From Polyangiaceae bacterium (GTDB lineage: Bacteria; Myxococcota_A; Polyangia; Polyangiales; Polyangiaceae): a stretch of 64,000 nt of DNA. The translations under genes were made by a program, and so were the position numbers. Under the pieces are notes generated by a model. The model was not told the origin of the DNA. It saw only the letters and a list, made by a program, of their open reading frames with translations, and ran no database searches. Where the stretch lies: the NCBI GenBank assembly GCA_015075635.1, contig JABTUA010000002.1, forward strand, positions 372,001 through 436,000. Direction: 5' to 3'. Shown here one piece after another: positions 62,114-64,000 of the stretch. Numbering within the stretch: position 1 is the first letter of the stretch; each line of letters begins with the position of its first letter.

Positions 62114-63241
62114 GTGGCAAACCCCTTCCTTGCTTCCCTGCTGGCGCTCGCGACGCTGGCGACGACGCGCGCGGCGTTCGCACAATACGGCCTGCCGCCC
62201 TGTCCGATGGGTGGCCCCCAATACAGCACGCGACCCTGCGCATACTACCCGCCCCAACCCGGATACGCGCCACAACCCGGATACGCGCCACAACCCGGAT
62301 ACGCGCCACAACCCGGATACGCGCCACAACCCGGATACACCCCACAACCCGGATACACCCCGCAACCCGGATACACCCCGCAACCCGGATACACCCCGCA
62401 ACCCGGATACACCCCGCAACCCGGATACACCCCGCAACCCGGATACGCGCCTCCGCAGTCCCCGGGCGCGACGCGCGCGGAGCGCGAGCACGAGGACGTG
62501 TACCTGTCGCTCTTCTTCGACCTGGTGAGCTTGCGAGTCGGGACCTACGACATCGAGGGCAGCGACGCGGACGCGCGTACCTGGGGCTTCCTCTTCTCGC
62601 TGGATCCGGACATCGTCGCCACGGCGGACTACTTCACCTACCGCAGCACGCTGTACGCCGCGATCGGCGGGGGGACGGACGGGCTCGAAGGTCAGCTCGA
62701 CTGGAACTGGGGGCTGGGAGTGCGCGGCTACTTCGGCGACGCGCACGGACCCTTCGTGCGGGCGGGGATGGGGCTCGGGGTGAAGGGCAACAACAAACTG
62801 TATCGGTCGTTCTTCGAGCTCCCGGAGCTGGTCGGCGGCTATCAGGTCCACAGCGACGACTTCCTGCTCGAGGTCTCGGGCAGCGCCGGGCTGGTGCTCG
62901 GGGGCCGCTGGTTCACCGGCGACCACGCGGAGCGCCGTATCGACACGGAGCTGCAATGGGGCGGTCGCTTCACGCTTCAGACCGACGGATTCCGGGTGAA
63001 CGCGCGCTTCCTGCGCATCGAAGCGCGCCAGACGGAGCCGGGAACGCCCATCGACGAGCTGGGCGCAGAGCTCTGCCTCAACCCGGTCTCCGCGCTCTTG
63101 GTGTGCGGGACCAGCGCCTGGCATCGCGGCGACGTGAGGCTGCCGAGCGGGCGCTTCAGCGAGTCCACGGCGCTCTACTTCGGCGGCACCGTGGGTATCG
63201 GCCAGGTCCTGACCGGAGCGCCGAAGCACCTGGCGGACTGA
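62114..63241 (+). CDS. Outer-membrane protein with QPGY hexapeptide repeats
   Basis: The GTG at 62114 (GAGGTGA site) gives a signal peptide cut after TRAAFA (about residue 23). Residues 48-113 are eleven repeats QPGYAP or QPGYTP, a flexible Pro/Tyr arm that could cross the cell wall or stick to surfaces. The rest (about 120-375) has alternating strands (ADYFTYRSTLYAAIGGG, LDWNWGLGVRGYFG, FTLQTDGFRVNARFLRI) of an outer-membrane barrel. It is divergent from the cyclase gene, with a 237-nt gap. I do not recognise the family. Confidence 0.75.
   Translation: MANPFLASLLALATLATTRAAFAQYGLPPCPMGGPQYSTRPCAYYPPQPGYAPQPGYAPQPGYAPQPGYAPQPGYTPQPGYTPQPGYTPQPGYTPQPGYTPQPGYTPQPGYAPPQSPGATRAEREHEDVYLSLFFDLVSLRVGTYDIEGSDADARTWGFLFSLDPDIVATADYFTYRSTLYAAIGGGTDGLEGQLDWNWGLGVRGYFGDAHGPFVRAGMGLGVKGNNKLYRSFFELPELVGGYQVHSDDFLLEVSGSAGLVLGGRWFTGDHAERRIDTELQWGGRFTLQTDGFRVNARFLRIEARQTEPGTPIDELGAELCLNPVSALLVCGTSAWHRGDVRLPSGRFSESTALYFGGTVGIGQVLTGAPKHLAD
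62255..62452 (+). repeat. Eleven 18-bp tandem repeats (QPGY[AT]P)
   Basis: Eleven copies of an 18-bp unit, four with GCGCC(A), six with ACCCC(A/G) at the variable codon, then one GCGCC. All are in frame, so copy number changes arm length only. Confidence 0.95.
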
Positions 63242-63275
63242 GCCCAGAGGCGGACGCAGCCTCGCAGGAGGCCGT

Positions 63276-64000
63276 TCACTTCGGCGGCGGCACGCCGTAC
63301 TTCTCGGTCATCGGCGGCTCGGGCTCCACGACGGCGTACTCGGCCACGATCGGCGGCTCCGGCTCCGGCGTCGCCGTGGGCTCGGGCGCCGGGGCGGCGT
63401 ACTCCTCGGCCGAGGGTGGCTCGCCCGGGAATGGATCGGCGGTGGGCGCGCCGGGAGGCGGGCCTTGCGGCCTGTCCGCTGCACAGCCCAGGTTGAACGC
63501 CGCGAGGAGCGCAGCCGGGGCCAGCGCGAGCGGCGCGTAACGGCGCTTGTCCCGGACGAGCGCGCGCGCGTCGAGGGTCGCTACCCGATGATAGCAGTAG
63601 GGGTTCTCGCTCCCGCCCTCGCAGGTGCGCATGCTGAAGCAGCCGCCACGACACACGCCGGCGTACTCGCAGCTGCGACAGAACCCGGACAGGTCGCGCT
63701 TCGAGAAGCTCCGGTTGTAGGCGAACGCGCCGTCTCGGTGCCAGATGTCCGCGAGGCCCTCTTCGGCCAGGCTGCCTTCGGTCTTCTGCGTCGCCTGCAG
63801 GGACAGGCACCCTTTGACGCTGCCGTCCGACTGGATGCCCACGTGGCGGCAGCCGGCGTAGCACCCGACCCAGCACTCGACGGGCGACGAGCGATGACGG
63901 CGCAGCGTCGCTTCGTAGGGTCCGTAGTAGCCGACGTTGTTGGCGATGCGGACGTTCAGCGGAGAGCTCTCGACCAGGGCCGCGAGCGCGGGGATCACGT
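63276..64000 (-). CDS. Radical SAM/SPASM enzyme (C-terminal part) fused to a lipoprotein-like tail
   Basis: The N-terminal SAM core lies beyond the window. The visible part has the SPASM auxiliary-cluster cysteines: CWVGCYAGCRHVGIQ, VKGCLSL, GFCRSCEYAGVCRGGCFSM and PYCYHR. Such enzymes modify peptides or proteins. Unusually, the frame continues without a start codon into a hydrophobic segment with a lipobox-like end (LAPAALLAAFNLGC) and a Pro/Glu tail holding three spaced Tyr motifs: EEYAAPAPEP, AEYAVVEPEP and EKYGVPPPK. No ATG, GTG or TTG lies in the junction, so it is one protein. The tail may be a tethered substrate or a membrane anchor; this is inference. Confidence 0.8.
   Translation of the reverse strand, partial: VIPALAALVESSPLNVRIANNVGYYGPYEATLRRHRSSPVECWVGCYAGCRHVGIQSDGSVKGCLSLQATQKTEGSLAEEGLADIWHRDGAFAYNRSFSKRDLSGFCRSCEYAGVCRGGCFSMRTCEGGSENPYCYHRVATLDARALVRDKRRYAPLALAPAALLAAFNLGCAADRPQGPPPGAPTADPFPGEPPSAEEYAAPAPEPTATPEPEPPIVAEYAVVEPEPPMTEKYGVPPPK

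Overview
The window is high-GC DNA from a deltaproteobacterium-like genome, most likely a myxobacterium of the Polyangia. Three signs point there: many secreted lipoproteins with long Gly/Ser/Ala spacers after the lipobox cysteine; two proteins ending in a MYXO-CTERM-type tail (Cys-x-Cys, a hydrophobic stretch, then an Arg cluster); and densely packed genes with 1-8 nt overlaps. I saw no tRNA, rRNA, CRISPR array or intact insertion sequence.

Layout. 1-1600: a cysteine-knot lipoprotein (cut by the window edge) and an ECF sigma factor. 1790-4030: ahpC-ahpF behind OxyR-like boxes. 4060-11450: a minus-strand run of exported proteins, with one radical SAM enzyme. 11487-20992: pheT, a class II glutamine amidotransferase, a lipase-like lipoprotein, two small plus-strand genes, a beta-lactamase-fold hydrolase, a CE2-like esterase and a cupin. 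21120-26084: a four-gene ABC system (ATPase, permease, GldG-like, DUF4340-like); the ATPase has a polyacidic tail. 26319-31271: a Uma2 gene, an isolated fliO-sctR/fliP pair, an LRV-repeat protein and two exported proteins. 31288-36901: a four-gene minus-strand iron operon (unknown lipoprotein, imelysin-like, FecA-like receptor, fatty acid hydroxylase) directly behind a strong Fur box. 37649-45820: a MYXO-CTERM beta-helix protein broken by two frameshifts, a hairpin-rich spacer, a GGDEF protein, manA, a Ski2-like helicase and a MopE-like metal-binding lipoprotein.

46079-55118 is the most striking part. One operon encodes had, oah (bamA), dch, a TetR regulator, the four subunits of an ATP-dependent class I benzoyl-CoA reductase (bcrC, bcrB, bcrA, bcrD) and a GNAT acetyltransferase. 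Together these enzymes would take benzoyl-CoA through dearomatisation to the ring-opened C7 dicarboxyl-CoA. A perfect 14-bp palindrome sits against the Shine-Dalgarno of the first gene and is the obvious operator for the TetR protein. Benzoate-CoA ligase, ferredoxin and a ferredoxin-reducing enzyme are not in the window.

55131-61876 is rearranged. It holds a secreted metalloprotease whose start region contains ten copies of a 7-bp repeat (a possible phase-variation switch); a truncated, about 94% identical copy of the operon's GNAT gene; a frameshifted PemK/MazF-type toxin with a candidate antitoxin; two copies of a roughly 104-bp element with a conserved hairpin; and a remnant duplicate of the 3' end of a nucleotide cyclase gene. 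The window ends with an outer-membrane protein carrying 11 hexapeptide repeats and the C-terminal part of a radical SAM/SPASM enzyme fused to a lipoprotein-like, proline-rich tail.
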